A DNA stretch of 11,618 nt from Temnopleurus reevesii (taxonomy: Eukaryota; Echinodermata; Echinoidea; Temnopleuroida; Temnopleuridae). The stretch lies in the NCBI GenBank assembly GCA_036244855.1, contig BQKZ01010554.1, positions 8,541-20,158 on the forward strand. Direction: 5' to 3'. The notes beneath the pieces are model-generated. The model saw only the letters and a program-made list of their open reading frames with translations, was not told the origin of the DNA and did no database searches. The stretch's first letter is position 1, and each line of letters opens with the position of its first letter. Positions 1-9,400 of this stretch are shown here, in pieces. The position numbers and the translations under genes were made by a program.

Positions 1-1461
1 CCATTTCAAACTCGTCTCCAAAGTTGCACATCGTGGTGAAGTAATGCAGAAGATGAATGCTTGCAGTGATTCTAAGCATCTGTTACCTTTCTGAAATAAA
101 TATTGCCTGTTTCTTCTGTAACATGAGACTAGAAATAATAGAGGAGAGAAGTAAGAACATCTAGGATGCAATTTGGTATTTCCGAAGGGCATCCAATCTC
201 AACCAATAAACAGATGCTGTTGCTTGAAGCCTATCCACTTATTTTGCGAGTATCATATTTCTTACATCTCAGTTTTCTCATGTTTGTATCTGCATATTTG
301 TGCCAGGAGTTAGCAGTAGGGTTCAGAGGGTCAACTTGTGTTTCAAGCATTCAACTTCTCATTTTAATCATGTTTTTTTCTGTTTCTTCATTACAAATGG
401 CGTGTGATCATTCTCTTTGAATTATAGAAGATATAAATTTGTGTGTTTTAATCAGTCTTTGAACAACCCAATTCAATAGCTCAGCAAACTTCATGGCATA
501 AATTATGAAACCAAAAAAAATGTACAAAATGTGACATAAAAGAATTGGAATGATTCGGTTTAACTTTCGTATTATAGGTACATATCTCTTTTAAAGAACA
601 TTCAACTTCTTGAGATACATGTGCACATTTGTTACCAATAAGAATTAAAGAGGGATATGACAACTTGATTGAAACTAATTCTCAAATTATATTCAAAGAA
701 TGAAATGAAATGTATGAAATCAATCTCTTGTAGACGAGTTTGTGCGTCACTTGCATACCACTCACAAATTGTCACAGGAGTTAAATGATATATGGCTTTC
801 AATGTACATGAGTAAAAGGAGGAATGCAATTTTCTTTGTTTTATTTGTGTTATCAACACAATAACCCAGGTATGGCAATTCATCAGTTCTCATAATTATC
901 ACCACTGGCATATCGCTGTCAAATTTTCCTTCAATTGTTCGCTGTTTAGTCAACTCACATCTTTTTTCTTTCTCTTTTTTTTATAACTTTTTTTTCATCT
1001 CTAACATGACAGGAGAAATATTCTTTCCTCTATTTCCAAGCATTGTTCTTTTAAAACCCATCAGCAACAGACTTTAATTTGTTTTCATTTTGTACTCAAA
1101 CGATTAATTGAAATGTGATTCCTTTGTTATGCTACAAGGTTGAAATATGAATCTTTTTATTAATTTCTTTTCACACGGGGATCGTCTTCTTTTTTCATTA
1201 ATATTTCCTTAAGTGCTAGAACAAATCAGTGAAAAGTATGTCTTATGATCAAATTTCAGGTCAGTGTGACTAATTGTATCTTAAACTGGTATTGGGATGC
1301 TTCTAAATTGAAACAGAATCAATTACTTACAATTACATACTAAATGTTAAATTTGCAGACAACAATTTCAATATATGTATGCAATATTGGGACAAATGCA
1401 TTATTTGTCAACTTGAAAATAATCTCTATTATATACTGGATACATTTATCCCTGTTCATTG
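1..1461. other. AT-rich DNA without recognisable genes
   Basis: All open frames here are under 90 codons, low-complexity and unlike any family I know, on either strand. No FDXR C-terminal exon, tRNA or transposon protein was found. There is a pyrimidine-rich run at about 961-1000. It is either FDXR intron 6 or intergenic. Confidence 0.6.
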
Positions 1462-1502
1462 ATTGGTTTTTAATGAATGTCACATGATTAAAAATAAACC
1501 AA
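1462..1502. repeat. Imperfect inverted repeat just left of the compound palindrome
   Basis: ATTGGTTTTTAAT (1462-1474) is the inverse of ATTAAAAATAAACCAA (about 1487-1502) with a four-base gap. A CACATG lies between the arms. Confidence 0.5.
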
Positions 1503-1520
1503 CTATCTTAGTGTCGAAGA

Positions 1521-1569
1521 ACTATTTACGGATAGAATCCGTAAATAGTCTTTACTATTTACGGATTCT
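1521..1569. repeat. Compound palindrome: three copies of ACTATTTACGGAT in alternating orientation
   Basis: ACTATTTACGGA at 1521-1532, its reverse complement at 1538-1549, and a direct copy at 1554-1565 follow one another. The second and third form perfect 16-bp arms (1534-1549 and 1554-1569) around four bases; the first and second form 12-bp arms around five. Two mutually exclusive hairpins are possible. It could be nested transposon termini or a replication-born rearrangement. Confidence 0.85.
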
Positions 1570-1616
1570 GTTTAAACACGAGATGGCGCTCTTCCCGAAT
1601 ACCCGGAATAGCGAGC

Positions 1617-1658
1617 GATGAACTCTGTGCGATGAAATCTGTGCGATGAAATCTGCAC
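1617..1658. repeat. 14-bp tandem repeat, three copies
   Basis: GATGAACTCTGTGC (1617-1630), GATGAAATCTGTGC (1631-1644) and GATGAAATCTGCAC (1645-1658) follow directly. The stretch 1575-1625 just before has several CpG and more G+C than its surroundings. Confidence 0.85.
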
Positions 1659-1661
1659 ATG

Positions 1662-1750
1662 GAGTTTGACTATTCAAATTTGATGACTTTTGCCTTTTTG
1701 AGAGTTTGACTGTTCAAGTGTAATGGTGACTACAAAGGATCATCAAGTGG
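1662..1750. repeat. Diverged 40-bp direct repeat ending at a plus-strand donor-like site
   Basis: GAGTTTGACTATTCAAATTTGATG at 1662 recurs as GAGTTTGACTGTTCAAGTGTAATG at 1702. GTAAGT at 1750-1755 after CAAGTG matches a splice donor, so a plus-strand exon ending at 1749 is possible. The frames here are short and unrecognised. Confidence 0.5.
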
Positions 1751-1800
1751 TAAGTTTGAAATCCATTATTTTATCTTTTTTTACAAATCCAGTATATAAA

Positions 1801-1888
1801 ACAAATATATACTGTGTTCATTCACGGTTCTGGATAAACATCGGGCCCATAGTTTTAACCAGAACCTTTCATAACAGTATATATTTGT
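1801..1888. repeat. 88-bp imperfect hairpin
   Basis: ACAAATATATACTGT (1801-1815) pairs perfectly with ACAGTATATATTTGT (1874-1888). Inside, GGTTCTGG (1826-1833) pairs perfectly with CCAGAACC (1859-1866). The loop contains the palindrome GGGCCC. The nested stems make chance unlikely; it could be a small foldback element or a structured RNA. Confidence 0.8.
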
Positions 1889-2997
1889 ATACTAAAACTA
1901 TGAACCGAGTCAAGCTCATTGCCCTAGTTGATCCATTATCTTCTTTAGATGGACATATTTGAAGCCCCCTAGTGACAAATCAAAATAAAAACTAGCATCT
2001 GAACACAACAAAAAAGCAACAACCAACGAAAAAAGCAAATAACTGTTACATGTTTGCCCTGTATCCATGTACTTTCATTTCAACGCTTCTTTATTCAGTC
2101 ATAAAAACCACATTAAACAGTGACAAAGATAATTTACAAAAAGAAAAATCACACATCGCCTACATGTCTACCAAGCAATAACACACACTCCATATTTGGA
2201 ACACTGAACACATTGATCACACATTCCGTTTTTCCGGTCTACACTTCGATTCCAAACAAAATCACAAAACTCCTTAGAATTGTGTTCATTACAACCTTTT
2301 ATGTGAACAAATATGGACTGTCCCAATGACAAATTTTGGCATGTCTGCGTCCCATATAAAAGACTATTTAGCTAGAATTTAAAGGAAAGGAATAAACTAA
2401 AAACACAGAAGCCAGTAGAGCTGCGATATCATGTGTATCAGAAATAGATATTCCAAGATGAAGAGGCAAAATAATCACGGTGTCACATGTACAAGTACTT
2501 TCAGATTTGGAGAGCTATAACAACTTTGAGTACTACTATCATGCCTTCGGAATCTTTGCAACTTACAGTCACTACAAGAAATTAGCATACAAACTGACTC
2601 TTTTTTCTCCTTTTAATTCAAGCTGAATTACATGCAACAACAATTGATTTGAGTTTTCTCGCTAACATCATACAAACTGTCCCCCAAAAATGTCTCAGCA
2701 AAACTGGCCATACATCTGAACTGCACAAAACATGCCATAACTTTGCTCCACAAAAAGAGTAATACTGGCTGGACAGATTTTGCCAGAATAAAGCTAATGT
2801 GCCTAGTTAATGGAAACTTCACCCTGACATTGATGTGTTATCAGTGAATGGAGAAAAATGTGAACAAACTATGAAAATTTGAGCAAAATAAGCTATTCAA
2901 AATTTATGAAATTTCAAATTTTGTATTTCCCCACTTAATGGGCATCTTTGGCATGATCTGTCATGTCATACACTGTACATGGAGAACTCCTCATTAA
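1889..2997. other. AT-rich DNA without recognisable genes
   Basis: Only short unrecognised open frames on both strands; the longest minus-strand one (2822-2628) has no FDXR resemblance and no conserved motif. I see no repeats of note up to the LINE start near 2998. Confidence 0.6.
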
Positions 2998-3595
2998 CTT
3001 GATTATTGCAATGGCTTATTATTTGGAATGCTCGACAGTCTGATAGCAAAATTACAAACAGTTCAAAATGCATGTGCAAGACTCATCTACCATCAACCCA
3101 AATTTACTTCCTGTACACCTCTTCAGAGAAAGCTCCATTGTTACCAATCCGGCAAAGAATTCCATTCAAGATTTTGTTAATTGAATTCAAATCCTTACAT
3201 TGGCAAGGCCCTAGCTATATCACAGAACTCCTCAGATTCAAAGCCCAGTCACACAGTCGCAGCCTGCGCAGCTCTAGAGATACACAAATACTCCACATTC
3301 CTAACCACAAAACAAAACTCACAATGGGAGACCGTGCTTTTGCCATAGCAGCTCCAAAACTTTGGAACAGCTTGCCAATCCACATCAGAAACTTTCAATC
3401 CGTAAATACCTTCAATCCCTAAATACCTCAATCCCTAAATACCTTCAAGTCCACTTTAAAAGCATATCTTTTCTCTTAAAAATCTTATATGTACAATTTG
3501 GCATTAAAACATAATTAGCGCAGCTGAATATATTTAGTATAGTAATTGCACTGACTGTATAAATCCATGTATATTATCATTATTATTATTATTAT
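2998..3595 (+). mobile_element. Degenerate non-LTR retrotransposon (LINE) 3' end, copy A
   Basis: The plus-strand translation has the C-terminal tail found after the reverse transcriptase core in many animal LINEs of the L2/CR1/I group: LDYCNGLLFG, NACARLIYHQPKF, then LPIRQRIPFKILL, SYITELL, RSLRSSRD, GDRAFAIAAPKLWNSLP and the terminal KAYLFS followed by TAA at 3477. The 3' UTR has AATTAGCGCAGCTG and ends in an (ATT)n tail at about 3573-3594. It is 5'-truncated: nothing LINE-like is clear before about 2998. It is dead: relative to copy B one G is missing near 3140, shifting LHWLPIRQR out of frame. A stop at 3420 follows the expanded AATCCCTAAATACC repeats. Superfamily placement is tentative. 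Confidence 0.85.
3396..3445. repeat. Three-copy 17-bp tandem repeat inside LINE copy A
   Basis: Copies of CAATCCNTAAATACCTT start at 3396, 3413 and 3429 (the middle one lacks a base). Copy B has a single unit at the same place, so the expansion occurred in A after the duplication. Confidence 0.85.
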
Positions 3596-4251
3596 ATGAA
3601 TTTATCGAAATTTGATCAACGTCATTTTTCAATTGATGAATCGCCACCATTCTTTCTTAACCCTAATCCCAGTGGGGGGGGGGGGCTTATTTGGCCCCCA
3701 CTTCTGATCTCCGCTGTTGATCGAGAGATTAGGCTGAAAATTGGCATGTGTGTAGCTTCTGATGTAAACTGCAAGAATGCATAGTCAATATTTTCCAAAA
3801 ATAATCAATATTAATAAATCATTAAAAAAAGTTTCAAACGGTCTTAAATGTATCTTTTGTAAAAATACTCTTAGTAATGTTCTCAATATATCAACAAGAG
3901 AAAAAAATTGGTATCAAATCTAATTTCATATGCATTTTACAGTTTTAATAATGTATTTTTTATGCATTTCTTTATTTTTCAACCCAATCATTTATTTTAC
4001 CTTTTTGATGAAAATTGTTGGTGATATCGTAAGAGTCATGAAAAGAAGATTTTGTAATCATTTCAGCCAGTGAATGATAAAACAGACCAGGATTTATGAA
4101 ACTTTGAAAATTAAATCACGTTTTTGAACCATTTTCGGCTTGACAAATGTTTTTCAAATGCATGTAACATCATAATCGCATGCTCACTCATCACAAATTT
4201 GGTGTAAAAAGTTGTGCGAGACTTGAAACAAAATTGTCACAAAAAATNAAG
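3596..4251. repeat. Non-LINE part of duplicated unit A (G-tract element)
   Basis: This stretch follows the LINE tail. It starts ATCGAAATTTGATCAACGTC and includes a run of 12 G at 3674-3685, facing GGCCCCC at about 3693-3699 so that a G/C hairpin can form. The rest is AT-rich with no credible ORF; a 62-codon open frame here is not conserved intact in unit B. It may be another repeat family or plain flank. Confidence 0.6.
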
Positions 4252-4733
4252 ACTCATCTACCATCAACCCAAATTCACTTCCTGTACACCTCTTCTGAGA
4301 AAGCTCCATTGGTTACCAATCCGGCAAAGAATTTCATTCAAGATTTTGTTAATTGTATTCAAATCCTTACATGGTCAAGGCCCTAGCTATATCAGAGAAC
4401 TCCTCAGATTCAAAGCCCAGTCAAACAGTCGCAGCCTGCGCAGCTCTAGAGACACATGAATACTCCACATTCCTAACCACAAAACAAAACTCACAATGGG
4501 AGACCATGCTTTTGCCATAGCAGCTCCAAAACTTTGGAAAAGCTTGCCAATGCACATCGGAAACTCTCAATCCCTAAATACCTTCAATTCCAATTTAAAA
4601 ACATTTATTTTCTCTTAAAAAACTTCTATGTACAATTTGGCATTAAGACATAATTAGCGCAGCTGAATATATTTAGTATAGTAATTGCGCTGTATAAATC
4701 CATGCATATCATTATTATTATTATTATTATATG
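4252..4733 (+). mobile_element. Degenerate LINE 3' end, copy B
   Basis: This is the duplicated partner of copy A, beginning abruptly in mid-ORF at the duplication junction (RLIYHQPKF). It keeps the frame that copy A lost (RKLHWLPIRQRISFKILL), but has an in-frame TGA at 4457-4459 where copy A reads CAA (Gln). Beyond the stop, GDHAFAIAAPKLWKSLP and KTFIFS to TAA at 4616 are still readable, followed by the same 3' UTR and an (ATT)n tail at about 4711-4731. It is a non-functional fragment. Confidence 0.85.
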
Positions 4734-5359
4734 AATATATCGAAATTGGATCAACGTCATTTTTCGATTGATGAATCGCCATCATTCTTTCTTAACCCTA
4801 ATCCCGGGGGGGGGGGGGCTTATTTGGCCCCCCACTGCTGATCTCCGCGGTTGATCGAGAGATTGGGCTGAAAATTGGCATGTGTGTAGCTTGTGATCTT
4901 TTCCAAAAATAATAAATATTAATAAATCATTAAAAAAAAGCTTCAAACGGTCTCATCTTTTGTAAAAATACTCTTAGTAATGTTCTTAATATATCAACAA
5001 GAAAAAAACTTGGTATCAAATCTAATTTCCTATGCATTTAACTGTTTTAATTAATTTCTTATGTATTTCTTATGCAATTCTTTATTTTTCAACCCAATCA
5101 TTTCTATTACTTTTTTGATGGAAATTGTTGGTGATATCATAAGAGTCATGAAAAGAAGATTTTGTAATCATTTCAGCCAGTAAATAATAAATTAGACCAG
5201 GATTTACGAAACTTTGAAAATTAAATCACGTTTTTGACCATTTCGGCTTGACAAATGTTTTTTAAATTCACGTAACATCATAACCGCATACTCACTCATT
5301 ATAAATTTGGTCTAAAAAGTTGTGCAAGACTTGAAACAAAATTGTCACAAAAAATTAAG
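4734..5359. repeat. Non-LINE part of duplicated unit B (G-tract element)
   Basis: This is the homologue of 3596-4251, with a run of 13 G at 4806-4818 followed by GGCCCCCC. It is shorter than unit A by several deletions. No coding capacity is shared between the units. Confidence 0.6.
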
Positions 5360-6261
5360 GCACGAGCTTCCCATGAAAAACTGTCGAGGGGGCCTAAAAA
5401 GCGCCCCCCTCTCCCCCATGAGATTACAGTTAAATGCTTGCTTAATTGATAGTTCCATATTACAGTTTAACAAAAAAGTAAAATCCGGTCTACTTTTATA
5501 CAAAGAGAAGATAATGTGAAGTTGTGTGTACAGAGTGAATGGAAAGTTCTTCATATTGGCAGCCATTTTGTGACTGTAGGTTGCCAAATTAAAGGTATAG
5601 ATTTGTATTGGTCCGGATGCAGACGAGCTGATGTATTCACAAGTTGCTTTACATGCCTAACTATAACTGTGTATGAAACAAAGAGAACATTTTTGGACGT
5701 ATTCTGGCATATTTTACGTCCAACGTGCCAATCAGCCATTATTCCTACGGTGTGCTAAATGATTCGCAAAGCGAACCATCAGCCCAGAATGGGTGGAGTG
5801 ATCGGTGGTATTGTCTGCTGTGTGTGAGTTTGCATTCATTTTGTACATGAAGCATGTTGTGTTAGGGAGCGCGAAGCTGTCGTCATCTTTCAGTTTGCGA
5901 TAATTAAGCCATTACTTGATCGATTTTATTCAAACAAACTATGAACATGCTCTAATTTGCTATTGAAAACCTGCATTTTGATAATACCTTTACTGCAGCT
6001 CACAAAGTTGTTAAATATCTGAAGAGCTGTTTCTCCCAAAACTTATCTATCTGTTTTATAAGGAACCGATGAGGGGTGTAAATAAAAATTTGAAAATTCG
6101 TACATTTTTAATGGATCATACCATTTTGCTCAAATTTTGCTTATGTTTTCTCGCTGACAGCACATTAATTTCTAGGGTTAATTCCCCTTTAAAATACTTG
6201 AAAGGAATATGGGTTAAAAATATTTTTCTAGGACACTTCGTCTTTCACAAAGGACACATAC
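5360..6261. other. Gene-free stretch next to FDXR exon 6
   Basis: Apart from the G/C hairpin at 5386 this holds a somewhat more CpG-containing part (5550-5900), with GCCAATCAGC at about 5726-5735 and the palindrome TTCGCAAAGCGAA at 5763-5775. Open frames of about 60-80 codons on both strands are unrecognised. It is presumed to be the start of FDXR intron 6. Confidence 0.55.
5386..5411. repeat. G/C-tract hairpin just right of the duplication
   Basis: GAGGGGG at 5386-5392 pairs with CCCCCTC at 5405-5411 around CCTAAAAAGCGCC-like sequence. It resembles the GGGGG..TTATTTGGCCCCC arrangement of units A and B, suggesting a third relic of the same repeat. Confidence 0.5.
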
Positions 6262-6454
6262 CTGGAATGACTGTCTCAAGCCCTTCAAAGTGCTGTGGAT
6301 TGATGACCGATCTACAGTCTGGAAGTTTGATCATTTCCCTCAATTCTTTGATTGTAAATGAGATGTTCAGAGGACCTCTCCTTCCCACTACATGGACTTT
6401 CCTTACTTTGCTCTGCCTTAGGGCTTCTATGGCACCTGCAGTGATGTCTGTTTT
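6262..6454 (-). CDS. FDXR: FDXR coding exon 6 (last exon visible)
   Basis: This exon has 64 codons plus one base, between acceptor CATTCTCCTCAG and donor GTATGTG (phase 1). It starts [20 protein letters not shown] and contains [20 protein letters not shown], then MIKLP and the end [10 protein letters not shown]. The Arg pair in VGRRGP is the family site that contacts the 2'-phosphate of NADPH. If the donor were ignored, the frame would add only GMCPL before TGA, so splicing to a further exon is required for a normal protein. Confidence 0.96.
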
Positions 6455-9400
6455 CTGAGGAGAATGAAGCATTTCAAGAAAATGTGTTACATGCTCTGTG
6501 GCAAAAAGTGATGGTTGATCTTTTTAATATTTGAGCAATATTCAATTCACTTTTCACTTCAAACAAGTATTTCCCTTTTATAAGAATATGACTTGATTCA
6601 CAGAATATTTCCTTAAATAATATAGATCTTTAGCAGCTAAAACCCCAATTTCCCCTGATACGACTTTTGTCCAACAATTTTTCAAAACATGAAAATAACA
6701 ATCTGCCAATATGTAAATAAGTCTAAAGTTCATTGAATTCTGTAAAATTCATGTACACCAAAACATTGCCTTTTATAGCAATAATTTGTATTACTTAAAT
6801 GATTGTATGCCAACGTATTGGTTTTTAATATAATAGTTGGCATTACTAAAATGATTGTTCGGCAAAGCATTGGCTTATCTTTTACAATAATAATTTGTAA
6901 ATACTAAAATGATTGTGATTATCTACTAACCTGTAGTATATCTATTGGTGTGAGGAGTATTCTTGCCACATCTAAAGCAACGTTACCATGGCCTACAACA
7001 ACAGCTGTGTCTGTGTCCAGCATTGGGTTCAACTACATTGAAAAGAAATTAAAAAACAAGGTTATTTGTCAGTCCATATGAACACTGTGAAGAAGCCAGG
7101 AAAAAGAAAGCAAACAAAAAGCAAAATACAATTATAGCCCATTCCAAAGAAAGTCTCTATCAAAAGGAATTACATGTACATTTATTGACTCTATGTAAAC
7201 AGGGGAGAACGCAAGCAACACTTACCCACATTTTTTCTTTTCTTTTAAATGGGTTAGAGAGGGGAAATTTGGAGAGCAGAACAAAAAAAGTTTGAGTGAA
7301 ATCGGACCACTAATAAGAAAGTTATTAATGTTTGAAAATATATACAAATTGGCAACTGATGACATCATAGGTGCACAACTAGCTATTCATGATATTGATA
7401 TCAATGTCAAAAACTTCTTTTTTCCCCCAAATAAGATTTCCTCACAAGTTTAGCTGCAGTATATCTTCATGATAGATATGTAGCTCCCCTATTTGCATGT
7501 TTACATTAATACAAATTGTGTGTCTTTCTGTAAAAATGATGAATTTTAAACTATAAATATGAATAGGATGAATGATTAGTTGTGCACCCGTGACGTCATC
7601 AAATTGGCAACTTGCCTGAAAATTTGCACTGATTTGCCTGTTTTTTCCAATCTTTAAAAATTCATAACTTTGTTATTAGTTGTCTGATTTTCCTCAAATT
7701 TTTTTTGTTCTGCTCCCTAATATTTTCTGCTTCAAGTGAAACCCCAATGCAATATCGAAATCAAAGGTCATCAAAACATACACAACAATGGCTGCACCTA
7801 GCGGAGAAATCAATGTCAATGAACCGAGATTTAATCTCGTAGATAATGATTATTTGGAGGAATTCCTTTCATCAACAGATTATAAGTAGGATTAAAAGTG
7901 ATTATTATTTTGGTTTACATGTGTAGGATATAAATCAAATATACCATGCACATTTTTCGAAGTACTAGTTGAGATTATGGATTATTTGGTGACTGACATA
8001 GTGACTATTTTCTGAGGGGTGCTCTCAGTGCATAGTATATTTGATTACTAACCTCAGAGTGTTCAGGAAGACCGTTGTACCAACCAACAAATTTTCTAGC
8101 AGAGTAGAATCCTGGTAAATCTTCACCAGGTACATTCAACATTTTGTCTCCTTCAGCACCATAACTCTGTTTATAAGTAGAAAAAGAAAAATAACATGTC
8201 AAAGATGGACAGCTTGTGTGTATAGTACAAGTTATTTCACCTTTAATTAATTAAACTTCAAGTATGCCTTTAGATAACTGGATAAATTCATAAGAATAGA
8301 ACTGCATGACCTTAAAGCTATAATGATACACTACAGAGTGAAAATAGGAAGCTCCAAAAAACAAAAATCAGTGTCAACCGAAAAACATTAAGTGAATTTC
8401 AATTTTCCTCTAATTTCTAAAGTAGGTTATCCACATTGCCATAATGGTTGGACAACTTAAATGGAATTCTAGGTCATATCAAATGGAATAAGGTACAACA
8501 TAATATAAAATAGTGGCATTGCTTTTGGGCAAGATATGATTCTACACTTGCCAATTCGAGATAAGAATAACACCTCATGGGGGGGGGGGGCTTTTTTTGT
8601 CTCATTTTCACTATTCATAAGTATTTGACAAATGCATGTTCATTCACATCTCCTAAGATACTCTCAGTTGCCCATCACTTCTAATAGAAATGTTTGAAAA
8701 ATCAATGAAAAATAAATTAAATCTTTTGATTTCTAAGTGGCCAGTACACCATCTGTACAACAAGTATATGATTTCTAATTCTCTTACCAACACAACAGCA
8801 CTGTATGCATCTAAAAGTTCCTTGACCTGTATATCTTTGCCTATGCTGACCCCACCTATAAATGAGCAGCGACCAGCTGTAGCGAGTGTTGTGAACTGGT
8901 TTATGACGTTCTGTAAAGAAAAAGAGAAATAAATGTAATATGACAGCGATTACATTCCAATAAAAATCATTACTGGATTTATATATGCGAAGTTGATATT
9001 TCATTTCCTGATTTGCTGGTGATAAACTTTATTCATGACAGAGTTTCATATTTTAAAACTTTGTTCCAACTTTATTCTAAGTTAGTTCCATTCTTTATTA
9101 TAGGAATATCAATCATAACCACCTTCCTCTTTCCTTCTTATCTTTATACAGCTATACAAGACTTGTCTCTTCATTGGTGAAAGACACTGAATAAATTACA
9201 GAACAGTTAACAACCAAATAGCTACATGCTTATTTATCTATACTCTACGATACAGTCTCATGACAATAAACAGTGAGAAACAAATCTTGTAATAATTATC
9301 CTACAACAAATTTCTTGACTCAATCACTTGTAGACGTAAAAATATGACAGCAATATGAAAGTAATTTGGGTATACATAGAAAAAGTCTGTCAGTTCTTGT

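Larger units (their letters stand above)
3081..5359. repeat. Tandem segmental duplication, two units (3081-4251 and 4252-5359)
   Basis: Unit A (1171 bp) and unit B (1108 bp) are head-to-tail copies, each holding the LINE 3' end, its (ATT)n tail and about 650 bp of flanking DNA ending in AATTGTCACAAAAAAT. The trinucleotide AAG sits at all three boundaries (3078-3080, 4249-4251, 5357-5359), so the duplication appears to have arisen at 3-bp microhomology after LINE insertion. Many substitutions and indels separate the units, for example about 23 bp around GATGTAAACTGCAAG present only in A. The event is therefore not recent. Base 4248 is an N. Confidence 0.9.
7033..8052 (-). other. FDXR intron 4 (1020 bp)
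   Basis: A GT-AG intron, the longest of those fully contained. It holds the foldback element and the small plus-strand ORF. The rest (7033-7269 and 7890-8052) shows nothing beyond AT-rich sequence. Confidence 0.93.

Noticed and set aside
1801..1888. Microrna precursor
   Set aside because: Bulged, AU-rich stem and no small-RNA evidence. Retained only as a hairpin repeat.
3249..3431. 60-codon minus-strand open frame
   Set aside because: It is the antisense of the LINE coding tail.
3596..3784. 62-codon plus-strand frame in duplicated unit A
   Set aside because: Unit B has frame-disrupting indels at the same place and the peptide includes a poly-Gly from the G-run, so it is not a gene.
5516..5758. 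80-codon open frame on plus and 62-codon frame on minus, with a GCCAATCAGC CCAAT-like box nearby
   Set aside because: No recognisable motif, the two frames shadow each other, and a CCAAT-like decamer alone does not make a promoter.
5925..5930. AATAAA on the minus strand as an alternative FDXR poly(A) signal after exon 6
   Set aside because: This hexamer is frequent by chance in AT-rich DNA, and no supporting context is visible.
6069..6458. 129-codon plus-strand open frame over FDXR exon 6
   Set aside because: It is the antisense shadow of exon 6, whose minus-strand translation matches FDXR closely and has proper splice borders.
8717..9004. 95-codon minus-strand open frame over FDXR exon 3
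   Set aside because: Wrong frame: the FDXR frame through the same DNA matches the family and joins its neighbours in phase.
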